Below are positions 42,276 through 50,890 of a stretch of DNA of 64,000 bases, piece by piece. The DNA comes from CBDCFV01 sp965261795 (GTDB lineage Bacteria > Chloroflexota > Dehalococcoidia > Lucifugimonadales > UBA3495). Position 1 is the first letter of the stretch, and each line of letters starts with the position of its first letter. The translations under genes were made by a program, and so were the position numbers. The DNA lies in contig OZ253476.1 of the NCBI GenBank assembly GCA_965261795.1, positions 1,612,001 through 1,676,000 on the forward strand. Direction: 5' to 3'. The notes below the pieces were generated by a model. The model made no database searches and was not told where the DNA came from. It saw only the letters and a program-made list of their open reading frames with translations.

Positions 42276-42350
42276 TGTTCCGGCTCGCAGGCATGGAACC
42301 GTCTCCAGCCCAATGCTATGCTCCAAGCAGTAACTTGAGGAGAGGCGTTT

Positions 42351-42548
42351 ATGAGCGGGGCGGCAAGGGTTACGGCCCACATACTGTTGTTCGTGTTGGC
42401 GATCGCAGTCTTTTACATTGGGCTGGGTATAGGGCTTCAACACAACCCCACCATCGGCAGCGTCCTCTGGTTCACCGCGGCGGCAATAGCGGTGTTGAAC
42501 TTGATATGGATACTCCGATGGCGGCGGCGGAACGGGCATACGCGGTAG
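42351..42548 (+). CDS. small two-helix membrane protein
   Basis: ATG 42351 has AGGAG at eight bases, an excellent site. The 65-residue product has two hydrophobic helices (ILLFVLAIAVFYIGLGIGL and LWFTAAAIAVLNLIWILRW) and a basic end. It follows the histidine kinase by 75 bases and precedes a terminator, so it may be the last gene of the two-component operon. I do not recognise the family. Confidence 0.72.
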   Translation: MSGAARVTAHILLFVLAIAVFYIGLGIGLQHNPTIGSVLWFTAAAIAVLNLIWILRWRRRNGHTR

Positions 42549-42560
42549 CTTGACCCTGCC

Positions 42561-42593
42561 CTCCGGCCTATTTTGAGTGGGAAGAGGCCGGAG
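42561..42593. terminator. hairpin after the two-component operon
   Basis: CTCCGGCC pairs with GGCCGGAG (8 bp, 17-base loop) just after the small membrane-protein gene and before a convergent gene. No T-run follows, so it may act in both directions with moderate strength. Confidence 0.5.
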
Positions 42594-42636
42594 TTAACTT
42601 GGGAGTTGGTAGTTCTACCGAGCAATCTAGCCCCAT

Positions 42637-43119
42637 CTAGTTAACGAAAAGACCGTCGAGTTCTTCTGCATAAGCACTGATGTCTGATACAGTCGGAGGT
42701 CTGTTGATTGACCTATTGCATTTTTCTGAGAGCGTAGAGCGAGGGGCTTCCTTACTGGCCCATTTAACCGTCCGACGGTGAACGAATCTATGAGGAAATT
42801 CTTGACAGTATCCATAATCCCCTGTTACTTCACCAACCGCGATTATACTTTGGCGTCTAAGGGGCATAAGCACCCGGTCACCGATTTGAATCTTGACTCT
42901 GAAAAGCCATAACGACCGAACACGTTGACCAATTCGTCCCGCGCTCTCATCCGGGTTCGCAAGTACGTACAACCGCTTCACATCAGGACGGGTTAGTACA
43001 TTGGTCAGGTCCACTTCTTGCATTCCAGCGAACCTTATCGCCAGCACATCTTTTTCAAGGGCTTCCTCTTCGCGTTGTTGTTCGCCCTTCCTTCCGCCGC
43101 GTACTACCCAGACCGCCAT
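42637..43119 (-). CDS. stand-alone Mrr-N/EVE-like reader domain protein
   Basis: The 160-residue protein begins MAVWVVRGGRKGEQQREEEA and continues with LWLFRVKIQIGDRVLMPLR, AVGEVTGDYGYCQEF and VKWASKEAPRSTL. This order (W-V-V-R-x-G-x-K-G-E, W-x-F...I-x-x-GD, VG-x-x-G-x-Y-x-Y, V-x-W...R) is the same as the N-terminus of the McrB-like protein at 48154. It also resembles the N-terminal domain of some Mrr-type restriction proteins, a PUA/EVE-like fold thought to read modified bases. No nuclease domain follows, so it is either a separate reader subunit or a truncated Mrr gene. A MITE sits less than 100 bases upstream. Confidence 0.75.
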   Translation of the reverse strand: MAVWVVRGGRKGEQQREEEALEKDVLAIRFAGMQEVDLTNVLTRPDVKRLYVLANPDESAGRIGQRVRSLWLFRVKIQIGDRVLMPLRRQSIIAVGEVTGDYGYCQEFPHRFVHRRTVKWASKEAPRSTLSEKCNRSINRPPTVSDISAYAEELDGLFVN

Positions 43120-43194
43120 TACTGTCTCCCTAGCCGAGGATCATTTCCCAAGATATACCAATCCTCTCCGTGTTCTGCGGCTAATCCACCTCCC

Positions 43195-43429
43195 CCGGCG
43201 AGACGCTGACAGGGGTATGTATTTCATTTGGGACTTTACGCAGTTGAACGTGAGACCGCATAGTAGGGTAGGCTTGCTCAAATACAAAACCGATCCCAAA
43301 TGCTCACTATCGGGCCCATTCCGTATCGGGTCCATTCCGTCATTCCGGCGTAGGCCGGAATCCAGGGGTGGTGGGGCCGGTTCGTAGCTATAATCTCAAT
43401 TTTACATACCCTTATCAGCCGGCGAGACG
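43195..43429. mobile_element. MITE-like element, family 3 (copy B) with 11-bp target duplication
   Basis: The element spans 43206-43418 (213 bp). CCGGCGAGACG flanks it at 43195-43205 and 43419-43429, an exact 11-bp duplication. Ends are CTGACAGGGGTATGTA and TACATACCCTTATCAG. About 100 bp at the left match copy A almost perfectly. Only one ATTCCGGC-GTAG-GCCGGAAT hairpin is present, against twelve in copy A. The right end supplies the last codons and stop of the HEPN-type gene. Confidence 0.92.
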
Positions 43430-43905
43430 GGTCTTACGGGGGGCAGGTCGCTTACGTCGTCGTCATCCGGGGGTGGGCGGCGAGTCAGTTTTCGGAGGCG
43501 GGCTTGTTGCTCCCGCGTTTCGGGGCCGAAGGGACGCGGGGGTTGTTGGCGCAGCGTGTGTAGTTCCTCAATGAGGGTCATTGCGTCGTTCATGGCGCCA
43601 CGTACTTGGGTGCTGGTCAGGGCGTGTTCATAGAAGTTGTTGTGCAGGTAATTGGCTGACCGGAACAAATTCTGGAGGTCGGTCCTGTCTCGTTCCTCAG
43701 AAATCTGGTCCACAACATCCGCCAGCAGATCGTGCCTGGTGTGATTCCATGCTCTTGTCTGGGCCAATGATTTAATGGCGTGGGCCGTTGCGCCCCAAGC
43801 CTTCTCAGACGCTTGGATGAGGTCGCCGCGGTCCAGTTGTTGCTGGGCTTCCTCAAGCAGGTACCGGCTTATTTCGGTATACCGGTCGGCTTTCGAAATT
43901 GTCAT
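43402..43905 (-). CDS. HEPN-type (PaREP1-like) protein with C-terminus rewritten by a MITE
   Basis: From ATG 43905 (AAGGGAG upstream) the product is about 167 residues. The N-terminal 110 residues are a helical HEPN/PaREP1-like domain: YTEISRYLLEEAQQQLDRGD, LIQASEKAWGATAHAIKSLA, and LFRSANYLHNNFYEH with an R-x5-H motif like the HEPN ribonuclease site. A disordered tail rich in Pro, Arg and Asp follows. Its last residues (ADKGM) and the stop codon come from the inverted end of the inserted MITE. Across the target duplication the former end would read PVSPGEVD-stop. Similar proteins stand in a triplet at 50891-52170. Confidence 0.75.
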   Translation of the reverse strand: MTISKADRYTEISRYLLEEAQQQLDRGDLIQASEKAWGATAHAIKSLAQTRAWNHTRHDLLADVVDQISEERDRTDLQNLFRSANYLHNNFYEHALTSTQVRGAMNDAMTLIEELHTLRQQPPRPFGPETREQQARLRKLTRRPPPDDDDVSDLPPVRPVSPADKGM

Positions 43906-44091
43906 TCCGGATGTCGCTCCCTTGATGATCGTCATTGAGGGGAGAATATCATATCCTCCGCCGTAGCCGTTTCCCGAGTTTAGAATTGCATGGAGTTATA
44001 TATCCATACATCAAACGCACGCTCTCCGTATCAAGGACTGGGAGGCCGTGTAACCGTTCAGGCGCGTGTGTGCAACCGCTTAGACACCGCC

Positions 44092-45108
44092 TTACACCTC
44101 CAGCCGGTAGACACGGGCCGCAGTATCGTGCAGCATGGCGGCCCTCTCCGACGATGAGTAGCCTTGAGAGATGCGCTTGAAGGCGTTGTACATGATGTTG
44201 TAGGAGAAGGACACCTTGTCCGGCGGAAAGTTGCTTTCCAACATGCAGCGGTCCGGGCCGAACTGCTCGATGCAGTAGGTCTTCCAGGGAGACATCGCTT
44301 CCGCCAACTCCTCGGAGCCTATGGGGATGTCCCGGGAATGCCATCCAAATCCCCAGCGGGGCATGCCCATGCCGCCGAGCTTGCAGGTGACGTTGGGGCA
44401 GGCGGCGACGGCGGCGATGCCCTCTCGCCACGCGGGAATCACCTCGTCGTACTTGTTGGCGTAGATTCCCGTGCGGCTGACGCCGCCCATGTGGTTGAGG
44501 ATGATGGGCAGGTCGGGGACCGCTTTGGCGAAGTCCGCCAGTTCCGGCAGTTGGGGGAAGGAAAGCATCATGTCCAGGCTCAGCCCCATTCGCGCCAAAA
44601 CCCTTGCCCCGGCAAGGAAGGAGTCGTTGGCTAGGATGCCCTCGGTCTCCCGGTTGTCCAACTCCGGGTCCGGGCTCCAAGTGACGTTGTGCCGGATGCC
44701 TCTGAAACGGTTGGGGCTGGCCGCTTGCAATGCTTCCAGCACCGGGGCCACCGCCTCGCCCAATTTCAGATCGGCGTGTCCTACGATTCCGGCCGCCGCC
44801 CTGCTTGGGCCGTAGGTCCCGCTGGCGCTGGCCGCGGCGAGGCCTTGGACGAATTCCACTTCTCCCACGGGGCGCAACTCCGTCGGCCCCGAGTCGCGGT
44901 ACATGGACCTGGCTTCCACGAACACGGTGGACCGGACGTTGTGGCCGCTGTTCAGGTCGACCATGAGTTCGTGGATGAGGCACCTCTGGTAAGGAATGCT
45001 CTGGAGTCGTCCATCCCAGAAGTGGTGATGGGGGTCACAAAGGGGGAGTTCCGGCTCCAGCGCGGGTTCCTTGGTAAGCGCTAACCAGCCATTATTGCCG
45101 AAGGGCAT
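44092..45108 (-). CDS. amidohydrolase family protein (metal-dependent hydrolase of the TIM-barrel fold)
   Basis: ATG 45108 has GGAGG at a good distance. The 338-residue protein has LCDPHHHFWDGR near residue 25 (the first metal histidines), TVFVEARSMYR, FRGIRHNVTWSPDPE, ILNHMGGVSRTG, CKLGGMGMPRWGFGWH and CMLESNFPPDK. This is the amidohydrolase-2 group that includes 2-pyrone-4,6-dicarboxylate lactonase-like and decarboxylase-like enzymes. The substrate cannot be assigned. Its upstream region carries a conserved element shared with the MaoC gene (see 45300-45432). Confidence 0.87.
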   Translation of the reverse strand: MPFGNNGWLALTKEPALEPELPLCDPHHHFWDGRLQSIPYQRCLIHELMVDLNSGHNVRSTVFVEARSMYRDSGPTELRPVGEVEFVQGLAAASASGTYGPSRAAAGIVGHADLKLGEAVAPVLEALQAASPNRFRGIRHNVTWSPDPELDNRETEGILANDSFLAGARVLARMGLSLDMMLSFPQLPELADFAKAVPDLPIILNHMGGVSRTGIYANKYDEVIPAWREGIAAVAACPNVTCKLGGMGMPRWGFGWHSRDIPIGSEELAEAMSPWKTYCIEQFGPDRCMLESNFPPDKVSFSYNIMYNAFKRISQGYSSSERAAMLHDTAARVYRLEV

Positions 45109-45299
45109 GACCGCACCTCCTCTTTTGGGCTGGAGTGGCCCAATAATATCACGGGCGCCGATGACCAAGCCGGGACAGGCATCAGGACGGGGCAACCTGT
45201 TGGAGGTTTCAGGTCGCCTCCCATTTCCACCGACCCGGTGAGAGGCCAAGGCAAGGGACCACCTGGAGACCGTAGAAGAAGACGGAGGCGGTTTGTCTG

Positions 45300-45432
45300 A
45301 TTTCTGTGTCATTGTGTGTCATCCGGCCCTGGCAGCGTGGCCCGACTTGCGATCAGGCGGACAGGGCGCCGCACCCGGCATGTATCATGGTAAGGCGATG
45401 CAGCCGGAGTTGGAAAGGGGCAAGTGTCATAC
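45300..45432 (-). promoter_or_regulatory. conserved upstream element, copy 1 (before the amidohydrolase gene)
   Basis: Read on the minus strand, blocks TGCCCCTTTCCAA, CTTACCATGATAC and, about 70 bases on, ATGACACACAATGAC recur in the same order and nearly the same spacing at 59274-59402. Both copies lie about 200-250 bases before the start of a minus-strand metabolic gene. No gene is seen in 45109-45506 otherwise. A shared promoter or leader is the simplest reading; which bases are -35 and -10 is unclear. Confidence 0.5.
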
Positions 45433-45506
45433 ATAAGATGGGCGGCAGTGGTCCAACCGGGACAGGCCCCAAGGCCGGAGAAGCAATTGAAAAGTTGGGC
45501 AGCCGT

Positions 45507-46715
45507 TCAGACCCGGAACGGAGGCGGCCCGCAATAATGCGCCCTGACCCGCTTGGCAAGGCTCGCAACTTCTTTAAGGAGGTCGTCCGGTTGGCCTTCC
45601 AAGTCGATGGATGCCACTTCGATAGTCTTGTCTGCGTGCCTGATTCTGTAGCGTCTGGGCTTCGTTGGCTCCAACTCCCCGGCTGCGTAGATAAGCAGGC
45701 CGGAGGGCAAATCGGCGGCGACACAGTAGGCAAGCATCTGGTAGATGTCGGCGTTGGGGAAACTTTCCGATTTGATGCGCTTGTACTTGGCGTCGCCCAC
45801 GAACCGGCAGCGTTCCCCACTCCACCATGAGAGGTCCGGCTCCAGGCTAATGGCGTTGGTCTCGTCCAGGTGCAGACGCCCGCGCCGCCACTCGCTTTCC
45901 GAGAGCATCAACTTTTCCCGCAGGGCGACGAACAGGAACCGCTCGAACACCCGGTTCATGTCCAGCATGAAGGAAGCGCCCGTCGTTTCTCCGTGGAGAA
46001 GTTCCAGGCTGGAGTTGTCGATAATCAGTCGGGCCAGTTCCACCGCGGGGCGGTAGTGGCTGTTGAGGCGGGTGCACTGGACCTCCGGAACGCCGCGGCG
46101 GTATGTACCAAGCTCGACGGTGTTGAAGACGGGGCGCAGGGCATGGACGTCGCGCCGGGCCTGTTCCGACCTGACGGGCAGGTGGGCCAGGCAGTGGAGG
46201 GCGGTTTTGAGCAGCCGGTTCTCCTCGATATCCTCGGTGAACTCGTCGAAGGCCACCTCCAGGGGCAGCGGGATGCCGAAGCGGCGGTTTATCTGGTCGT
46301 TGAACCGGATGCGGCCTCGGACTGTGTGCAGGGCTTCCTCTAAATGCCGGTAGCCCTGCAACAGACCGCGGCGCACGGCTTGGCGAGTGTGATGCACGAA
46401 GGCGGGAATGATGCTCTCCAACACGTCGGCGTCCGGGGCTAGGTTGAAATACTTCTTCCAGTCCTTGGGGTCAATAGCGTAGGCCACCAGGAACATGACC
46501 CTGTCGATGGGTATCTTGGGGCGCACGACGACGGACAGGTCACCCAAGCGCACCGTGCCGATGTAGGACGACGGCCGGAGCACCCACGTCGTTCCTTCAT
46601 CGGTTGGGGGCGTTACATCTATGTGGGCGCCGGTCAGGACCTTCCGTTGTTCCAAGTCCAGCCGCACATTGACTGGCCGAGGTTCGTACTCAACAAGGGT
46701 TAACGGTGTCATCAT
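45507..46715 (-). CDS. mcrC: McrC-like nuclease subunit of a modification-dependent restriction system
   Basis: This 402-residue protein has the McrC layout: an N-terminal beta-rich domain (RPSSYIGTVRLGDLSVVVRP), a helical middle with LHTVRGRIRFNDQINRRFG, and a C-terminal PD-(D/E)XK nuclease. In the nuclease, SLEPDLSWW (Asp near 292) and FVGDAKYKR (Asp-Ala-Lys near 308) supply the catalytic residues, followed by ADIYQMLAYC. Its ATG overlaps the McrB stop in ATGATGA. McrC activates the McrB ring and cuts DNA carrying modified bases. Confidence 0.88.
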   Translation of the reverse strand: MMTPLTLVEYEPRPVNVRLDLEQRKVLTGAHIDVTPPTDEGTTWVLRPSSYIGTVRLGDLSVVVRPKIPIDRVMFLVAYAIDPKDWKKYFNLAPDADVLESIIPAFVHHTRQAVRRGLLQGYRHLEEALHTVRGRIRFNDQINRRFGIPLPLEVAFDEFTEDIEENRLLKTALHCLAHLPVRSEQARRDVHALRPVFNTVELGTYRRGVPEVQCTRLNSHYRPAVELARLIIDNSSLELLHGETTGASFMLDMNRVFERFLFVALREKLMLSESEWRRGRLHLDETNAISLEPDLSWWSGERCRFVGDAKYKRIKSESFPNADIYQMLAYCVAADLPSGLLIYAAGELEPTKPRRYRIRHADKTIEVASIDLEGQPDDLLKEVASLAKRVRAHYCGPPPFRV

Positions 46716-48154
46716 TCGTTGGCGGCGTCGTTCGCCGTCGCTTGATCGGAGGCCTCATCCATTGCCGTTGGACCGGTCAGTTGCCGCTTCAGCCGGTCAA
46801 ACGCGAACTCGGCGAGTTTGTCCGCATCCCCGAAGAACTGTTCCTCGATATAGGGAATTACCGCCCGATCCCAGATGCGGCGCACCCGGCTTTCGTCCAG
46901 CGTTTGACCGCTACGCATGAAGTAGCTGGGACCGATGCCCATGTCCCGTTCCAGCTTTTTATTTGCCTCGTCCACCAGGTTGGCGGCCAAAGTATCCTGG
47001 TTCTCCCGCACCAGCCACCGGCGCAGCAGTCCTTCTATTGGGGGTTCATTGGGGAAGAAGGGCGCAAAGTAGAAGCGGCGGCGCAAGGCCGCGTCCATCA
47101 GGGCGATGGAGCGATCAGCCGTGTTCATGGTGCATATAAACCACAGATTGCAGGGTAGGCTGAACCCCTCGCCGTCGCCCCCGTACTGTAGCCGCACCTC
47201 TTCGTCCCGGTACTCCAGCAGGAAATAAAGCTCTCCGAACACCTTGGCGACGTTGCCGCGGTTGAGTTCGTCGATAATCAGGATAAAGGTAGCGTCCGGG
47301 TTGTTTCTTGCTTTGTCGGCGATGCGGCGGAGCGGGCCGTCAACAAGGTCAAACCCGGGTTGGCCGTTTATGAGTTTGGGACGGAAACCCTGTACGAAGT
47401 CCTCATAGGAATAGGAGGGGTGAAACTGGACGATTTCAAAGTCGCCGCCGTTGTGCTTGCATTGCTTGGCGATTTCGCGGGCTACGTAAGTCTTGCCGGT
47501 GCCTGGCGGGCCGTAGAAGATGACTTGGCGTTTTTCTTGCAGGTCTTCGATGATTTCTTGAAGGTAGTCAGGCTGCCACAAGAGGTCTTGGGCGAGGGCG
47601 GTCGTGTTGGCCTGAGACCAAGGGTCTTCGTGAGACGCTGGAGATGTCGGATTCCCTTTTCCATTGAACGTGTTCCACCTGTCATCGCCATTGATTATGC
47701 CCTCAATCTCTCTAATGTGCTTAGTTACGTTGAATACGGTCAACTCACTGCTGATTGAGCTTTGGAGAGGCCCTGAGAGGACCGACCTGGAAACCCTGTT
47801 CAGCCAACTCACCTTCCTCACGTCTGGATAGTAATCAGAAATCACGTGTGGCGAGTACTCATACGGCCCTTGGCAGCGTCCTATCCAGACATCCGTCGAC
47901 CCTGTTGGTGGAGTAAGTATCAAGTCCCCCACCGAGATGTCTTTTGAGAATCGCCAGAGAATTCCTGCATAAGAATTCACTGCCCCGTCTGACGATTCCG
48001 GATACTCAACCCGAAGTCGCTCTTTTATTTGTTCCCGATTGCTAAGCCTGGACAGGTCTTCTGAGAGATATCCAATCGCAACAACTGATTTCTCCGCGAA
48101 CAGATGCGAAACATCCTCGCCCTTGCTACCGCTGCGAACTACCCAAGCTTCCAT
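46712..48154 (-). CDS. mcrB: McrB-like AAA+ motor with N-terminal reader domain
   Basis: Residues 1-155 form a Mrr-N/EVE-like domain (MEAWVVRSGSKGEDVSHLFA, LWRFSKDISVGDLILTPP, IGRCQGPYEYSP, RKVSWLNRVSR). After a linker comes the AAA+ module with Walker A FYGPPGTGKTYVAREIA (about 212), Walker B FILIIDELNRGNVAKVF (about 295) and the McrB signature CTMNTADRSIALMDAALRRR (about 341). Length is 480 residues. With McrC it should recognise modified DNA, and the reader domain replaces the DUF3578 domain of E. coli McrB. The reader is homologous to the separate 160-residue protein at 42637-43119. Confidence 0.9.
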   Translation of the reverse strand: MEAWVVRSGSKGEDVSHLFAEKSVVAIGYLSEDLSRLSNREQIKERLRVEYPESSDGAVNSYAGILWRFSKDISVGDLILTPPTGSTDVWIGRCQGPYEYSPHVISDYYPDVRKVSWLNRVSRSVLSGPLQSSISSELTVFNVTKHIREIEGIINGDDRWNTFNGKGNPTSPASHEDPWSQANTTALAQDLLWQPDYLQEIIEDLQEKRQVIFYGPPGTGKTYVAREIAKQCKHNGGDFEIVQFHPSYSYEDFVQGFRPKLINGQPGFDLVDGPLRRIADKARNNPDATFILIIDELNRGNVAKVFGELYFLLEYRDEEVRLQYGGDGEGFSLPCNLWFICTMNTADRSIALMDAALRRRFYFAPFFPNEPPIEGLLRRWLVRENQDTLAANLVDEANKKLERDMGIGPSYFMRSGQTLDESRVRRIWDRAVIPYIEEQFFGDADKLAEFAFDRLKRQLTGPTAMDEASDQATANDAANE

Positions 48155-48275
48155 TACCGTCTCCCGGGCTTAGAATTAGCTGGAATTATACATCTGTACA
48201 CGCGGCACGATTATTATGGGAATGCTCCGGCAAGGGCGTGATTGGAGTAGGTAACCCCGTCGCTAGGGATGCATT

Positions 48276-48704
48276 TCAATCAGCCCCCTGCTGTGGACTG
48301 TAACTAACCTGCCAGTTGATGCCGAGCCGGTCGGTGAAGGAGCCGAAGTAGGAGCCCCAGAACATGTCCTGCATGGGCATGGTTACTTGACCGCCTTGGG
48401 AAAGCTTGGCGAACTTGTCGTCCACCTCATCCCTGCTCTCTGCCGAAAAGGATATGGAGAAGTTGTTCCCCGCGACCGGCGGCGACCCGAAGGTCGAACA
48501 ACTGTCGCTCCCCATTAACACGCTGGAGCCTATGGGCAGCGACACGTGCATGATGCGGTCCTGCTCCGCTTCAGCTATGCCCATGCCCGGCGGTCCTTCG
48601 CGGAAAGTCACGATGCTATCGAACTCTCCGCCGAAGACCGAGCGATAGAACTCGAACACTTCACGGCAGTTATCGTTGAAGGTCAGGTAGGTGTTAAGGC
48701 TCAT
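48276..48704 (-). CDS. VOC-family (PhnB-like) protein
   Basis: ATG 48704 has GGGAG at six bases. The 142-residue protein starts MSLNTYLTFNDNCREVFEFY and continues with YRSVFGGEF, HVSLPIGSSVLMGSD and DMFWGSYFGSFTDRLGINW. These are the marks of PhnB/glyoxalase-like VOC proteins (3-demethylubiquinone methyltransferase-like domain). Such proteins are single-domain dimers with no assigned substrate in most species. It is not clearly linked to its neighbours. Confidence 0.9.
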   Translation of the reverse strand: MSLNTYLTFNDNCREVFEFYRSVFGGEFDSIVTFREGPPGMGIAEAEQDRIMHVSLPIGSSVLMGSDSCSTFGSPPVAGNNFSISFSAESRDEVDDKFAKLSQGGQVTMPMQDMFWGSYFGSFTDRLGINWQVSYSPQQGAD

Positions 48705-48885
48705 TGGTGTCTCCCGTAAAACTCGGGTTAGCAAGTGGACGCCGGGGACATTACTCCCAGCCAGACGGCGGGTTAAGAATCCTGCAGGCAGTACGCGGAT
48801 TTTTGCGCTGACGTGTACCGGAAGCCCCAGTGACGGTTAGGGTACAATACCTCTATAAACCCTTTCTCCCGCGAGGGCGACCCAG

Positions 48886-49518
48886 TTGACCTTCTTTGCG
48901 GAATCGGAAATTCTCGAGTGGCTCATCAGGAACGGCTACTTGGTTATGTTCCTGGTCATGTTGATAGAAGGGCCGGCGGTGACCTCCATTGGCGCCCTTG
49001 GCGCGGCCTTGGGCCACTTCAATGTATTCATCGTCTTCGTACTCTCTTTTTTCGCCAACTTCCTTCCCGATGTCCTGTACTACTACTTGGGTCATTGGGG
49101 TGGGCAATGGGTGCTGGACAAATTTGGGCCCCGAATCGGAGTCCCTGTCGAACGGCGTGAAAGAGCCGGAGAACTCATTAGCAACCACATGGGAAAGTGG
49201 CTCCTGTTCATCAAGACTATTCCTTTCATAAGCCCGCCTGGGTTGGCGGTGATGGGGGCGTTGGGCGTCTCGATCAAGCGCTTCATCTGGTGGGACATAG
49301 CAATCGTCGCCCTGACATCATTGTTCTTCACGGCGCTGGGATACTATTCCGGCCAAGGTTATGGCTTCCTCCAACGCGCGTTTGGGTACGGGGTCTTATG
49401 GTTGGCCGGGTTCTTCATGCTGTTCCTGTTCGTGACATATATTTACAATCGGATTGCCCAGCAATTCACCCGACGGCTACGACAATACGCAGACGAGGAG
49501 AGCCAGGTGCAACCGTAA
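48886..49518 (+). CDS. DedA/VTT family membrane protein
   Basis: This 210-residue protein begins at a TTG (no ATG is in frame nearby) and has four to five membrane segments. VMLIEGPAVTSIGALGAAL, FANFLPDVLYYYLGHWGGQW, GKWLLFIKTIPFISPPGLAV-type text and FIWWDIAIVALTSLFFTALG correspond to the VTT (DedA) fold. DedA proteins act in lipid scrambling or envelope homeostasis, for example undecaprenyl-phosphate recycling. The gene is followed after 61 bases by a glycosyltransferase gene on the same strand, fitting a cell-envelope role. Confidence 0.88.
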   Translation: MTFFAESEILEWLIRNGYLVMFLVMLIEGPAVTSIGALGAALGHFNVFIVFVLSFFANFLPDVLYYYLGHWGGQWVLDKFGPRIGVPVERRERAGELISNHMGKWLLFIKTIPFISPPGLAVMGALGVSIKRFIWWDIAIVALTSLFFTALGYYSGQGYGFLQRAFGYGVLWLAGFFMLFLFVTYIYNRIAQQFTRRLRQYADEESQVQP

Positions 49519-49579
49519 GATTTGTTGCGGCGAACTCTAAACGGCCAAGTCCCGGCCTGAAGGGAAGGGGGTAAGAACA

Positions 49580-50791
49580 GTGAGAGTGTTGGTAGCCAAT
49601 GACACTTATCCACCGCAGTTGAACGGCGCCGCGGTGGCGGCTCACAGGTTGGTACAGGGCTTAGCCCGGCGCGGGCATTGTGTGTCAGTGGTCGCTCCCA
49701 GCATGGCCTACCGGGACGAGGAACAGGATGAACCCTCCAGCCCCGGTGTCACGGTCCATCGCATCAAGTCCTTTCCCACTAAACCGCTCCACCCGGAGTT
49801 TCGGATTGTTTCATGGGCCAATATTGACGCCAAGCTAGACCGCATTTTCGACCGGTCCCGGCCCGACATCGTCCACCTGCAGAACCACTTCGTTGTCGGC
49901 CAAGGGTGCTTGAAACAGGCCCGGAAACGGGGCATTCCCGTAGTGGGAACCAACCATTTCATGCCGGGGAACCTGTTTGACTATATTCCCAAACCCCTGA
50001 GGTCTGTCGGCTCGGTTGTCATATCGTCGGTGACGTGGAAGCACTGGATGAGGGTATACAACCGGCTGGACTGTGTTTTCGCGCCGTCCCACTCCTGCTT
50101 GAAAATGATGCGTGGCGTTGGGTTGACCGCTCCGGCAGAGGTTGTTTCCAACGGGATCGACCTGCGGCGCTATTCGAAGGCTCCCGCGCCGGAGTCCATT
50201 TACGAAAAATATGGCATACGCCGAGGGATTCCGACTTTCCTGGCGGTGGGACGATTGGAAAAGGACAAGAAAGTTGATCTGGTCATTAACGCCACCGCCA
50301 AAGCATCGGCTGACGCGCAAGTGCAGACCGTGATAGTAGGCAGGGGCAAGGACGAAGCGGAGTTCCGGGAACTCGCCGCGCGTCTCGGGTTGGGCGGAAC
50401 GCTGGTCTTTACCGGGTATGTTCCCGACGAAGACCTGCCTCTTCTGTACAACGTTGCCGACGTGTACATAGGCGCTGGGGCCGCCGAGTTGCAGGGCATG
50501 GCCGTGATGGAGGGTATGGCCAGCGGACTTCCCATTCTGGTGGCCAACGCGGTCGCTTTGCCGGAGCTATTGGAAGAAGGCGTCAACGGGTTTTTGTTCG
50601 AACCCACGGCGGAGGACCTGGCCCGCAAGATGCTTCTCATGCTGGATCACCGCGACCGCTGGGAATCCATGGGCGAGCGCGGCATGGCCAGTATGCAACT
50701 GCACGACACTCCTGTGGTGCTGGCCCAAGTGGAGGAGTTGTACCGGCGGATGATTGCATCGCAAGAGGGTAGGCTGGCCGGGCGGAGTTAG
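49580..50791 (+). CDS. family-4 glycosyltransferase
   Basis: The start is GTG 49580 with GGGGGT upstream. The 403-residue protein has the GT-B double Rossmann layout of GT4: VLVANDTYPPQLNGAAVAAH and HRLVQGLARRGHCVSVVAP at the N-terminus, HLQNHFVVGQG, VVSNGIDLRRYS near 190, FLAVGRLEKDKKVDLVINA near 215, GYVPDEDLPLLYNVADVYI and QGMAVMEGMASGLPILVANA (the donor-sugar E-x7-E region). It probably adds a sugar to a lipid or envelope glycan; exact donor and acceptor are unknown. Confidence 0.92.
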   Translation: MRVLVANDTYPPQLNGAAVAAHRLVQGLARRGHCVSVVAPSMAYRDEEQDEPSSPGVTVHRIKSFPTKPLHPEFRIVSWANIDAKLDRIFDRSRPDIVHLQNHFVVGQGCLKQARKRGIPVVGTNHFMPGNLFDYIPKPLRSVGSVVISSVTWKHWMRVYNRLDCVFAPSHSCLKMMRGVGLTAPAEVVSNGIDLRRYSKAPAPESIYEKYGIRRGIPTFLAVGRLEKDKKVDLVINATAKASADAQVQTVIVGRGKDEAEFRELAARLGLGGTLVFTGYVPDEDLPLLYNVADVYIGAGAAELQGMAVMEGMASGLPILVANAVALPELLEEGVNGFLFEPTAEDLARKMLLMLDHRDRWESMGERGMASMQLHDTPVVLAQVEELYRRMIASQEGRLAGRS

Positions 50792-50890
50792 GGCGTTCCT
50801 GATGTGGGTGGTAAATCTAATGAAATCACGGCCATGTGCCAGTTGATAGAACTGTTGGACCTGCCCCGATTGATTTTCGACGATCAGAGC

